From Thermomonas paludicola (GTDB taxonomy: Bacteria; Pseudomonadota; Gammaproteobacteria; Xanthomonadales; Xanthomonadaceae): a stretch of DNA of 64,000 bases. A program made the translations under genes and the position numbers. Below, in pieces: positions 15,402 through 22,353 of this stretch; within the stretch, counting starts at the first letter, position 1, and each line of letters opens with the position of its first letter. A model generated the notes under the pieces. It searched no databases, was not told where the DNA came from, and was given only the letters and a program-made list of their open reading frames with translations. The stretch is taken from assembly GCF_024498955.1 (NCBI RefSeq), contig NZ_CP093311.1:620001-684000 (forward strand), read 5' to 3'.

Positions 15402-15928
15402 TGCCGCTCGCGAATTATCTTGGCAAGCTCGTCCGCCTCCGCCAGAAGCCCGAGTACCTCAGTTCTGATCTGGAGAAGCCTCTCGTACTCCGGTGAGCTG
15501 TCGGGAACCGAGTCTTGGAGGGAGAGCGTGGACAGGTACGTTGCAATACGATGCTCCGCTGCCTGATGTGTAGAAGCCGGCAATCCAAGCTCTGCAAGAA
15601 AACGGCGCCAGTCTTTGTTGCCTTTTGCCGAATTGCATGGCTTGCAGCACGGGAGCAAGTTGCCCAGTCGGTGCCCGTGCCCGCTAAAACGCGAGTCCTT
15701 GACCGTGGCAAAAACATGATCCCACGTTTGAGCGAGGGCTCCACAGTAAGCGCAGAGGAGGTCTTGATCTGGATCTTGGCCGAGAATGGCAACGGCCTCT
15801 CTGACGCGCTGATCGTCGTAGTCGTCGCTCGGCGCGACTGCCGCAGCAAAAGCGTGATTGATCGTCGTTTTTCGCCGCGACACGATCACGTAAGGCTTGA
15901 GATGGTTCCGGACTGTCAAGTAGCGCAT
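15356..15928 (-). CDS. HNH endonuclease family protein, cassette copy 2
   Basis: The same protein as 137-709 with a single difference in the attC-encoded tail (Phe for Ser before NNSF, caused by the GTTAAAT core). The cassettes are 15 kb apart, and the attC on the promoter side differs (type S here, type L at copy 1). The motif cysteines, WDH and Asn of the HNH module are unchanged, so both copies should be functional. Confidence 0.75.
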   Translation of the reverse strand: MRYLTVRNHLKPYVIVSRRKTTINHAFAAAVAPSDDYDDQRVREAVAILGQDPDQDLLCAYCGALAQTWDHVFATVKDSRFSGHGHRLGNLLPCCKPCNSAKGNKDWRRFLAELGLPASTHQAAEHRIATYLSTLSLQDSVPDSSPEYERLLQIRTEVLGLLAEADELAKIIRERQFNNSFKPKPLRGSA

Positions 15929-15940
15929 ATGCTTGGGGCA

Positions 15941-16000
15941 ATCTAACACCTGAATTAAGCCGCGCCGCGAAGCGGCGTCGGCTTGAATGAATTGTTAGAC
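15941..16000 (-). repeat. attC 37, type S
   Basis: Left core ATCTAAC. It belongs to the GIY-YIG cassette. Confidence 0.9.
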
Positions 16001-16001
16001 C

Positions 16002-16796
16002 TCACATCTTTTCAATTGCTGCTTCGAGAGAGGCCTTAACCCGTTTCTTTTGAATCTCCGGATCTTCGCGTTGGATGAACTCAACGGCCGACAAGTCATC
16101 GCCACGTTTTCGATTTTGGCGAGGCTCAAGCGCCTCAATCAGGATTGCTTCTAGCGCAGGAATCATCTTTGCCGCCTCATATGTGGCTGGCAAAGGTCCG
16201 AGTTGACCAGACTCTGAGACGGGTAGAAGCCCAAACCAAGAAAACCGGTCCCAGCGGGCGGCCAAGCGATCAAGGGTGTGCTCAAAGAGACGGCGCCCCA
16301 ATGGACGATCAGTTGTGCGACCAATGTAGATGACCTCGCGGCCGTCATATAGCAAATAAATCCCGAGCTGCTTATTGAAATCTACAGGCGTAGCGCCCAA
16401 TTGCTGCATCCCGAGCAGTTTTGGCGTTGCAACCCACTGAATCGCGTCTCTGCGCCAAAACATCCCGAATGAGCTAACAATGTCATATTGCTCTTCCGAC
16501 TCATCGGACTCTTCGATGGTGGGAGTTAGCTTGTCTTTGATCGGGGAGGCTGCGGCAGCTGAGGATTTAGCTAGCGCGAACGTGCCCTTTGCCACACGAA
16601 CATAAGGCGATGACGCGCCATCGCGCTTGATCGATGAACTGATTTGAGCATTGACCGTTGCAGCGGGCGTTGCTCCAAGGCTGATGCGTAATCCGTCAGC
16701 GATAATTTTCTCAGCGATCTCTTTATAGTGCAGCGGCGTAGTTGCCGCTCCCAGCACCTTGTCGATGGCTTCACGCCAGGTAAGTTCCTTTGCCAT
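16002..16796 (-). CDS. HARE-HTH and GIY-YIG nuclease fusion
   Basis: A 264-residue protein. Residues 5-75 (TWREAIDKVLGAA, LHYKEIAEKI, then SSPYVRVAKGTFAL) match the HARE helix-turn-helix domain found in restriction endonucleases and chromatin proteins. A linker and about 35 residues of unknown type follow. Then comes a GIY-YIG nuclease core: GIY at 145-147, YIG at 157-159, Arg160, and a glutamate in the helix ALEAILIEAL (about 214-223). This fusion suggests DNA recognition plus cleavage, as in restriction or anti-phage systems; no partner gene lies in the cassette. The stop TGA is next to the core box. Confidence 0.8.
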   Translation of the reverse strand: MAKELTWREAIDKVLGAATTPLHYKEIAEKIIADGLRISLGATPAATVNAQISSSIKRDGASSPYVRVAKGTFALAKSSAAAASPIKDKLTPTIEESDESEEQYDIVSSFGMFWRRDAIQWVATPKLLGMQQLGATPVDFNKQLGIYLLYDGREVIYIGRTTDRPLGRRLFEHTLDRLAARWDRFSWFGLLPVSESGQLGPLPATYEAAKMIPALEAILIEALEPRQNRKRGDDLSAVEFIQREDPEIQKKRVKASLEAAIEKM

Positions 16797-16823
16797 GCTC
16801 TACTCGATGAAGGTGGGAGTGAG

Positions 16824-16883
16824 GTCTAACACAAAAGTTTAGCCGAGCGGCGCAGCCGCTTCGGCTAGAACGCCTAGTTAGGC
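16824..16883 (-). repeat. attC 38, 60 bp, divergent
   Basis: Arms AAAAGTTTAGCCG and CGGCTAGAACGCC. It belongs to the plus-strand cassette 16901-17122. Confidence 0.87.
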
Positions 16884-16900
16884 GTCAACGAGAGAGAACA

Positions 16901-17122
16901 ATGAAGCCAACACTGAGACAGTTTGCCGAAGATGCTGGGGTAATTGTTATCCCGTGCGGCCCCGGCTGGGGCGGCAAGTATGGATACAAAACCAGAGATT
17001 GCCCAGACGTGACGTTCAACGGTTACAAGACTAAGCAAGAGGCCTACAGGGCTTGGGCGAGCGACACATTCGGTGAGAAGGCTGGCGAGGCGCTGACCCG
17101 TCTTTTGACGCCTAACACCTGA
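16901..17122 (+). CDS. Hypothetical small protein (reverse-oriented cassette)
   Basis: A 73-residue protein that begins MKPTLRQFAEDAGV, with a glycine-rich turn (PCGPGWGGKYGYK) and FNGYKTKQEAYRAW, a small alpha/beta unit. GAGAGA lies five bases before the ATG. The stop TGA and the last two residues (Asn-Thr) are from attC 39. I do not recognise the family. It is antisense to the cassette direction. Confidence 0.6.
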   Translation: MKPTLRQFAEDAGVIVIPCGPGWGGKYGYKTRDCPDVTFNGYKTKQEAYRAWASDTFGEKAGEALTRLLTPNT

Positions 17123-17169
17123 GTTAAGCCGCGCCGCGAAGCGGCGTCGGCTTGAATGAATTGTTAGCC
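17110..17169 (-). repeat. attC 39, type S
   Basis: Right core GTTAGCC. It belongs to the plus-strand cassette 17192-17539. Confidence 0.9.
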
Positions 17170-17191
17170 TGCGCAGACTTGGAAAGCAAGC

Positions 17192-17539
17192 ATGATCGTT
17201 TTGGAGCGCAAGAGACAGCCGAAATACACATCACCAAACGTGCAACGTGCGCATGTGAAGAAGGCTTTGCCTTTCGCCGCATCTGATGCAGGGTTGTATG
17301 CACATCGCGTGAGATTCGTTGAAATGATTACGATTCTCGGGAAGTCTCACCTGGCTGTTTCTTGCTGGTGCGACATGACGCTACTCGTGAGTAAGCGCAA
17401 GAAAACGCGTCTGATGGATGCGGCACCGCCGGACAGACCAATTTGCGCTACTTGCGAAGGGCGCGCGATTGGGAAGGACGGCGGAAAAATCAATGGAATT
17501 GACGTGCGATATATGCCGCATGTGCAGGCTAACACCTGA
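17192..17539 (+). CDS. Hypothetical protein (reverse-oriented cassette)
   Basis: A 115-residue basic protein. Four cysteines (SCWCDM in the middle, ICATCEGRA near the end) could bind one zinc ion. GGAAAG lies a few bases before the ATG. The frame ends at the TGA of attC 40 with Asn-Thr. No family recognised. Confidence 0.5.
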   Translation: MIVLERKRQPKYTSPNVQRAHVKKALPFAASDAGLYAHRVRFVEMITILGKSHLAVSCWCDMTLLVSKRKKTRLMDAAPPDRPICATCEGRAIGKDGGKINGIDVRYMPHVQANT

Positions 17540-17586
17540 ATTAAGCCGCGCCGCGAAGCGGCGTCGGCTTGAATGAATTGTTAGAC
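17527..17586 (-). repeat. attC 40, type S
   Basis: Left core GGCTAAC, right core GTTAGAC. It belongs to the SGNH hydrolase cassette. Confidence 0.9.
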
Positions 17587-18128
17587 TTCTTCTCCGATAA
17601 CTCTTGATATGCTTTGCGGAGAGCGGCAATCCAAATTGCGTAACCTTTATCGTTTGGGTGTACGCCGTCACGGAATAGATTGGCGCCGCCTGCCGAAAGC
17701 AGTCTTTGGGTGTCTACGTAAATGCAATTGCCGCGTGCAGCACATTCCTCTTTTACGACGCGATTTGCGGACGCAATTTGAAAAGGGTCAATCTTTGAGG
17801 AGTATGCGGGCATGATGCCACTCCAAACTAACGGAAGATCTTTTGGCATTGCGGCTGATACCGCTCGGAGCTGAGAAGCCAGGTGCTGTGTTTTTCCGTG
17901 CGAGATGTCATTAATTCCGATCATTAAGAAGGCGACAGAGGCGCGTTCTAGTGATTGATATTTTGGAATGTTGGCAAGAAGTTCTGAAGTTGTCTCCGAG
18001 CCGATGCCGTAGTTCACTGACGATGGCGAAACCGCTGCTGTGGCTAAGCCTTGTGTGATGCTGTCACCAAGAAAAATTGTTGCTCCTGCCGGAACTGAAG
18101 CATCCATTGCTTGATGATAAACAATCAT
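17541..18128 (-). CDS. SGNH/GDSL hydrolase, with out-of-frame leader
   Basis: A 195-residue reading from MIVYHQ. Block I FLGDSITQG holds the catalytic Ser (about 23). GINDIS at 71-76 is block III, and DGVHPND at 154-160 contains the catalytic Asp and His. The family consists of esterases and lipases that act on acyl or acetyl esters. Upstream in the same frame, without a start codon, lies a basic and then hydrophobic stretch (LCLVYIIGVHLLVAVLIF) that looks like a membrane anchor. An ATG at 18319 is out of frame with it by 29 bases of repeat. Removing one repeat unit joins them (see the tract at 18273-18301). As it stands, the gene would make only the shorter soluble form, if any. The C-terminal [13 protein letters not shown] is attC-encoded. 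Confidence 0.75.
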   Translation of the reverse strand: MIVYHQAMDASVPAGATIFLGDSITQGLATAAVSPSSVNYGIGSETTSELLANIPKYQSLERASVAFLMIGINDISHGKTQHLASQLRAVSAAMPKDLPLVWSGIMPAYSSKIDPFQIASANRVVKEECAARGNCIYVDTQRLLSAGGANLFRDGVHPNDKGYAIWIAALRKAYQELSEKKSNNSFKPTPLRGAA

Positions 18129-18272
18129 TCTCTCGCCATGAGGGTTGATCGCCGTTGCTGTGGCGAGAAACTTTGCTTTGAACTTTGGAATGAAATCGGT
18201 CTTGAAGATTAAAACCGCAACCAGTAGATGTACGCCAATAATGTAGACAAGGCACAGTCTGCGTTTTAGTTT

Positions 18273-18301
18273 GCTGTGCTGTGCTGTGCTGTGCTGTGCT
18301 G
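18273..18301 (-). repeat. Pentanucleotide tract in the SGNH hydrolase leader
   Basis: Five full units of GCTGT (AGCAC in coding sense) plus a partial sixth. The ATG at 18319 is followed by 15 bases of coding sequence and then this tract. With 29 bases the frame does not continue into the membrane anchor and hydrolase; with 24 (four units) or 39 (seven units) it does. Confidence 0.85.
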
Positions 18302-18325
18302 GTCACGACTATGTTCCATAAAGAA

Positions 18326-18433
18326 GTCTAACACCTGAGTTAAGCCGTGCCACTGCACGGCCGCAAACAAGAACGAACATACCGAAAAAAATTGCGGCCG
18401 TGAAGTGGCATCGGCTTGAACGAATTGTTAGAC
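18326..18433 (-). repeat. attC 41, type L
   Basis: It belongs to non-coding copy 13, directly upstream of the SGNH leader. Confidence 0.92.
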
Positions 18434-18698
18434 CTGTGCGCTCTTGCGGTGAACCGCGAAACGAACAGGCTGGAAAGCGAATTTGTACCACGAAACCAAG
18501 CGCCGTGTCAGCCACGTGAAGCCCGCTCTGGCTTTTGCTCTACAAGCGAATGCAGGCTGTAGATTTTGATCTTGATCTTGTTGCAAATTTGAAGACTTCT
18601 TGCCGTTGAAGCGAGGTCAAAAAACACCTTGCCAGATCATGAGCTGTTGCAGGCTTCAATGGCTTTGCAAGAGGTGTGCGGCTTTTTGCTCTTCACAG
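18434..18698 (-). repeat. Non-coding cassette body, copy 13
   Basis: Leader variant V2, attC type L, promoter-like element at 18482-18511. It points into the SGNH hydrolase cassette. Confidence 0.9.
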
Positions 18699-18806
18699 GT
18701 CTAACACCTGAGTTAAGCCGGACCGCTGCGCGGCACGGCGGTGTGGTACACGTTACCGCACTAAGCCGAGCCGCGAAGCGGTCTCGGCTTGAACGAATTG
18801 TTAGGC
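18699..18806 (-). repeat. attC 42, type D
   Basis: Same sequence as attC 34 apart from the left core. It belongs to DUF3024 copy 2. Confidence 0.9.
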
Positions 18807-18814
18807 GCCAATTG

Positions 18815-19165
18815 CTAGCCGAAAAAGCATGCGTGCTTGTCTTCACCGACCAGCGCCAGGAACTTCTCGATGGTACCGACCCGAGGCATTGGCGGATAGC
18901 TGTGCCACTTTAGATCGGCTCGCATCCAGAAGACCTTCCAGAGTGCTTGGGTCTTGACGTACGTGGCCTTTGCAACAGGATGCTCCATGGTTTCGCCGGG
19001 TTCTCCCCTCCAGCGGGGGCGAACCTCAAATATTTCAACGCTTTGCCCGTTGATACGAAAGGCAAGATCAAGCTCTGCTCGGATATGCGGAGGCGGACGA
19101 TGCTTTTCGATGAAACTGCCAATGACCTTCTCAAGTCGCTTGGTCTCGAATTCGCTGATGGCCAT
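18815..19165 (-). CDS. DUF3024 family protein, copy 2
   Basis: Same 116-residue protein as at 14643-14993, again behind a type D attC. The two cassettes are 4.2 kb apart with different neighbours. No residue differs over the whole protein, so the duplication is recent. Confidence 0.8.
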   Translation of the reverse strand: MAISEFETKRLEKVIGSFIEKHRPPPHIRAELDLAFRINGQSVEIFEVRPRWRGEPGETMEHPVAKATYVKTQALWKVFWMRADLKWHSYPPMPRVGTIEKFLALVGEDKHACFFG

Positions 19166-19192
19166 GTCAGTTGCAATGATGGTTGATTTGGC

Positions 19193-19252
19193 GCCTAACG
19201 CCTGAGTTCAGCGGAGCCGTGAAACGGCTTCCGCTGCAACGAATTGTTAGGT
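19193..19252 (-). repeat. attC 43, 60 bp, divergent
   Basis: Arms GAGTTCAGCGG and CCGCTGCAACG, a relative of type Q. Like the type Q sites, it belongs to a plus-strand ORF cassette (19270). Confidence 0.87.
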
Positions 19253-19269
19253 TGTAACTGGAGAATACG

Positions 19270-19593
19270 ATGACAGAGCAACATGCGGTTCGATGGGCAA
19301 AAAGAGAAATCAAGCGCCGTTTGAGTGAGGTCGAGTACACGCGCTGGCACTGGACGCGCGACGCTCAAACAACGCTGTGCAACCGTCGGATCTGCTTAAT
19401 TTCCGATGAATCACCGATGCTTCCGGAAACATCCGACAACGCTGATCGGGTGACATGCAAGCGATGTAGATCGCTCTTGCAACCTAACGTAGAGGTAACC
19501 GGGGCGGCGCGGCAGGACGGCCGGGCCGTGCGGCCGACGATGAACCAAGGCGGTCGCACGGCCCGGCTGGCCTGCCGTGGCGCCTCCGGTTGA
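19270..19593 (+). CDS. Hypothetical zinc-ribbon-like protein (reverse-oriented cassette)
   Basis: A 107-residue ORF. The first 74 residues are cassette-encoded: a basic helical start (RWAKREIKRRLSEVE), then LCNRRICL and VTCKRCRSLL, two cysteine pairs that could form one zinc ribbon. The last 33 residues are attC 44 sequence and probably have no function. The start at 19270 follows GGAGA. Family not recognised. Confidence 0.5.
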   Translation: MTEQHAVRWAKREIKRRLSEVEYTRWHWTRDAQTTLCNRRICLISDESPMLPETSDNADRVTCKRCRSLLQPNVEVTGAARQDGRAVRPTMNQGGRTARLACRGASG

Positions 19594-19607
19594 CCGACAT
19601 GTTAGGC
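19492..19607 (-). repeat. attC 44, 116 bp, divergent
   Basis: Arms AGGTAACCGGGGCGGCG and CGCCTCCGGTTGACC with a GC-rich loop. It is the least similar to the others and likely a recent arrival from another integron. It belongs to the GNAT cassette. Confidence 0.85.
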
Positions 19608-19608
19608 C

Positions 19609-20100
19609 TCACGGCTTCAGTAGCCGCATCTGGAGCGCGTTGAAGTAGATGCCGTCATACCTCAATGCTTTCTGCATCAGCGCTTCCGTCTTGAACCCCA
19701 TCTTTTCGTACAGAGCTATGGCTCGACTGTTGTCTTCGCGCACTTCAAGGACGATTCGGGTGATGCCCTTGATCCAGGCCTTGTCGATGCAGGCTCGCAG
19801 GAGACGAGTTCCGAGGCCCTTTGCGCGATAGTCAGGATGCACTCCCATTCCAAGGGTTCCGCAGTGGCTGACTGCGTGTGCCCACGCGGGAAAGATATCT
19901 GCCCATCCAACTACGCGATTCCCATCAAGCGCGAAGAACTGAATCGCGTCGTTGACCACGCTCTCTCGGACAAACCCGGCGATCCGTTCAAGTGGAAGCG
20001 CCTCAATCTGGGCGAGGTACTTCCTTTCTTTCGCAACGAGGTCAAGGCACTCGCGATAGCTCGCGGCGAATTCCTCTTGGGCTGGGGCGATCGTGATCAT
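19609..20100 (-). CDS. GNAT family N-acetyltransferase
   Basis: A 163-residue protein that spans one GNAT domain. VVGWADIFPAW is the central strand pair. TLGMGVHPDYRAKGLGTRLL is motif A with the acetyl-CoA pyrophosphate loop (R-x-K-G-L-G). IVLEVREDNSRAIALYEKMGF is motif B. The substrate is unknown; such cassette enzymes often acetylate small molecules, amino groups of antibiotics or proteins. The stop TGA is directly inside the right core of its attC. Confidence 0.85.
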   Translation of the reverse strand: MITIAPAQEEFAASYRECLDLVAKERKYLAQIEALPLERIAGFVRESVVNDAIQFFALDGNRVVGWADIFPAWAHAVSHCGTLGMGVHPDYRAKGLGTRLLRACIDKAWIKGITRIVLEVREDNSRAIALYEKMGFKTEALMQKALRYDGIYFNALQMRLLKP

Positions 20101-20115
20101 CTGGTGAATTGTGAG

Positions 20116-20227
20116 GCCTAACGCCTGAGTTAAGCCGCACTACGAAATGGCGGCGAATGCGTGTTAGCGTAGCGTAAACACGCATGAGTTGCCATGAAGT
20201 AGTGTCGGCTTGAACGAATTGTTAGAT
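20116..20227 (-). repeat. attC 45, 112 bp
   Basis: Arms CCTGAGTTAAGCC and GGCTTGAACG with loop CACTACGAAATGGCGGCG; right core GTTAGAT. It belongs to 20222-20653. Confidence 0.87.
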
Positions 20228-20653
20228 GCCAGACTCACCGTGGCCTAGTAGCTCTTGCAACGAGGGCACTGGAAGGAATGGCATGTAATCGTGCCAGCCA
20301 AGTAGGAGAGAGAAAGCCACATGAATGGCTGGCGCAGACAGGAATGCTAACACCAGATAACGCCAAAGCTCTTGCCTTGAGAAGTGGAAGGAAACTGGCG
20401 GAAGAAGAAGCGTAACCATAGCTGGAACGGTGTAATAGATCCACCAAGGCCAGCCAGCGTTTTGAGTGATTTTGGCAAAGAGCATGCCGCCAACAACAAC
20501 TATTGCAGCAATGATTAGTACCGAGAGAGAGGTTGGTCGGGTAGGTCGTCGACGAGTGATGAAGCACAAGATCAGCACGAAGACGATCAGCGACACGATG
20601 ATAAGTATTGGGAAGCGCCATGCTTCAGGTATCACTGATATCTCCACTGGCAT
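20222..20653 (-). CDS. Membrane protein
   Basis: A 143-residue protein with four predicted hydrophobic segments (about residues 13-32, 42-60, 70-86 and 98-118). A strongly basic loop (TRRRPTRPT) follows the first. The ATG overlaps the core site (GTTAGATG), so no ribosome site precedes it; a GTG at about codon 7 has GGAG before it and could be the real start. No family recognised. Confidence 0.55.
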   Translation of the reverse strand: MPVEISVIPEAWRFPILIIVSLIVFVLILCFITRRRPTRPTSLSVLIIAAIVVVGGMLFAKITQNAGWPWWIYYTVPAMVTLLLPPVSFHFSRQELWRYLVLAFLSAPAIHVAFSLLLGWHDYMPFLPVPSLQELLGHGESGI

Positions 20654-20711
20654 CTAACACCTGAATTAAGCCGCGCCGCGAAGCGGCGTCGGCTTGAATG
20701 AATTGTTAGAC
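20652..20711 (-). repeat. attC 46, type S
   Basis: It belongs to non-coding copy 14. Confidence 0.9.
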
Positions 20712-20977
20712 CTGTGCGCTCTTGCGGTGAGCCGTGAAACGAACAGGCCGGAAAGCCAATTTGTACCACGAAATCAAGCGTCGTGTCAGCCACGTGAAGC
20801 CCGCTCTGGCTCTTGCTCTACAAGCGAATGCAGGCTGTAGATTTTGACCTTGATCTTGTTGCAAATTTGAAGGCTTCTTGCCGTTCAAGCGAGGTCAAAG
20901 AAATGCGTTGCCAGGTAGTGTGCTGTCGCGGGTTTCAATGACTTTGCAAAGTGTGCGCGGCAGGTTGCTCTTCACAG
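20712..20977 (-). repeat. Non-coding cassette body, copy 14
   Basis: Leader V4-like with TTTGCAAAGTGTGCG, attC type S, promoter-like element at 20760-20789. Confidence 0.9.
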
Positions 20978-21037
20978 GTCTAACGACCAAGTTCAGCCGT
21001 GACGCGAAGCGGCATCGGCTGCAACGCGTTGTTAGAC
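20978..21037 (-). repeat. attC 47, type Q
   Basis: Third type Q site (GACCAAGTTCAGCCG). It belongs to the plus-strand cassette 21058-21339. Confidence 0.9.
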
Positions 21038-21057
21038 CTCACTGATTGGAGACTCAC

Positions 21058-21339
21058 ATGCAAGGCTTTTGGATCACATTCACGGACGGGACGAAGGGCT
21101 ACTGCCAGGGCGAAAATGCTTATGACGCGGTGCAGATTGCCGAGAAGTTGACAGGCAAGACGGCCGAGGTTGGCGGCAATAAGTGGAAGCCTGAACTGAA
21201 AACGCTGCCGTACCCGGCAAGCCCGGTTATCTGGCAGCTAGACCACCCGGTTCACGGCAAATTTCCGCCTTTCTGCTTCCGCCCGGAGCAGTGCTGCGGC
21301 AGAACGTCATGCCCGCAGAATCGAAGCTGCACGGAGTGA
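21058..21339 (+). CDS. Hypothetical protein (reverse-oriented cassette)
   Basis: A 93-residue protein. The start MQGFWITFTDGTKGYCQGENAYDAVQIAEKLTG resembles small beta-beta-alpha phage proteins. The C-terminal third holds five cysteines (FCFRPEQCCGRTSCPQNRSC). GGAGA lies five bases before the ATG at 21058. It has its own TGA one base before the next core box. Function unknown. Confidence 0.6.
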   Translation: MQGFWITFTDGTKGYCQGENAYDAVQIAEKLTGKTAEVGGNKWKPELKTLPYPASPVIWQLDHPVHGKFPPFCFRPEQCCGRTSCPQNRSCTE

Positions 21340-21340
21340 G

Positions 21341-21400
21341 GTCTAACACCTGAATTAAGCCGACCCGCGAAGCGGGTTCGGCTTGAATGAATTGTTAGGC
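21341..21400 (-). repeat. attC 48, type S
   Basis: Stem ACCCGCGAAGCGGGT, a fully paired variant. It belongs to 21395-21760. Confidence 0.9.
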
Positions 21401-21760
21401 CGTGAAGTGCGAGCCACCGCCATCCCAGTCCTTTCGAGCCCAGCCCGGTGTGGGCACAAAACATTCATAGCCTAGCTCCGCAAGCACCATAGCTGACTGA
21501 TTGGCGTACGTGTCCGCAGACATCGAGTTTGCCGAGATGGGTAGCCAAAAACGGTACTCGGAGAGTCTCTCGTCATCTGAGTAGCAGATTTCTAACTCGG
21601 GGTCTTGGCCGACCGAACAGAAGTAGAGCCCCTCAACATAGTTACCACTCTCGCGCTCTTCGTGCTCAAGAACCCCAAGCGCCTGAAAAGCTCGCGCGGA
21701 GAACTCAGCGAGAGCGGTTGAGTCCGGTGCTTTAATGAAAATGTCGCTATGTGTGGTCAC
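21395..21760 (-). CDS. Hypothetical acidic protein
   Basis: A 121-residue acidic soluble protein. Its pattern DIFIKAPDSTALAEFSARAFQALG, then GNYVEGLYFCSVGQDPELEICYSDDERL and a final GYECFVP, suggests a compact alpha/beta fold of the kind found in contact-dependent immunity proteins. That is only an impression. GTG start, preceded by the core AGG. The stop TAA is in the core box. Confidence 0.55.
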   Translation of the reverse strand: MTTHSDIFIKAPDSTALAEFSARAFQALGVLEHEERESGNYVEGLYFCSVGQDPELEICYSDDERLSEYRFWLPISANSMSADTYANQSAMVLAELGYECFVPTPGWARKDWDGGGSHFTA

Positions 21761-21761
21761 G

Positions 21762-21868
21762 GCCTAACACCTGAGTTAAGCCGGACCGCTGCGCGGCTTG
21801 GCGTAATGGTACAAATTACCATTTAAGCCGAGCCGCGAAGCGGTCTCGGCTTGAACGACTTGTTAGGG
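21762..21868 (-). repeat. attC 49, type D
   Basis: Inner loop GGCGTAATGGTACAAATTACC; right arm GAACGACTTG. It belongs to the lipoprotein cassette 21863-22288. Confidence 0.9.
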
Positions 21869-22288
21869 CGCAGACCCAGAGCACCCAAGAACATAAGCTT
21901 CCTGATGAGCCCACTCAAAGTTGCCGGCACATGGCTCAACCGTAACGCGTGGATCCAAGCTTGGGCCGCCGGCGGGATTTGAGTCGTAGCTCAATACATA
22001 CCGATTGCCACTTCTGTCGCGGCCAATTGCACGCCAAGCATCTGAGTCAATGCCTTGAGTTTGAACGGCGAGCCAGAAGGGACGTGCAGCTGCGTCATTC
22101 TCCACAGCGCATTTCCAGCCGGACTCAAGATCAGCGTCTAGATAAAGAATGCCGCAATCGTTGGCCGATGGACCAGATATTTCGGCGAGATTACTAGTGA
22201 TGGGACTCGCAGCAGGCTGATGCGCCGACTTTGCGCACGCACACAACAAGCAGCATGAAATCACCATACCAATGGCGACAATCTTCAT
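21863..22288 (-). CDS. Putative lipoprotein
   Basis: A 141-residue protein. The signal ends with LLCACAK, a lipobox with Cys at about 16 or 18. The mature part has NDCGILYLDADLESGWKCAVEN, a further region with YVLSYDSNPAGG, and EPCAGNFEWAHQEAYVLGC: four cysteines, likely two disulfides. No family recognised. The stop TAG/TAA is at the core box. Confidence 0.65.
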   Translation of the reverse strand: MKIVAIGMVISCCLLCACAKSAHQPAASPITSNLAEISGPSANDCGILYLDADLESGWKCAVENDAAARPFWLAVQTQGIDSDAWRAIGRDRSGNRYVLSYDSNPAGGPSLDPRVTVEPCAGNFEWAHQEAYVLGCSGSAP

Positions 22289-22293
22289 ATGCG

Positions 22294-22353
22294 CCCTAAC
22301 GCCTGAATTAAGCCGCGCCGCGAAGCGGCGTCGGCTTGAATGAATTGTTAGGC
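22294..22353 (-). repeat. attC 50, type S
   Basis: Left core CCCTAAC. It belongs to 22348-22815. Confidence 0.9.
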
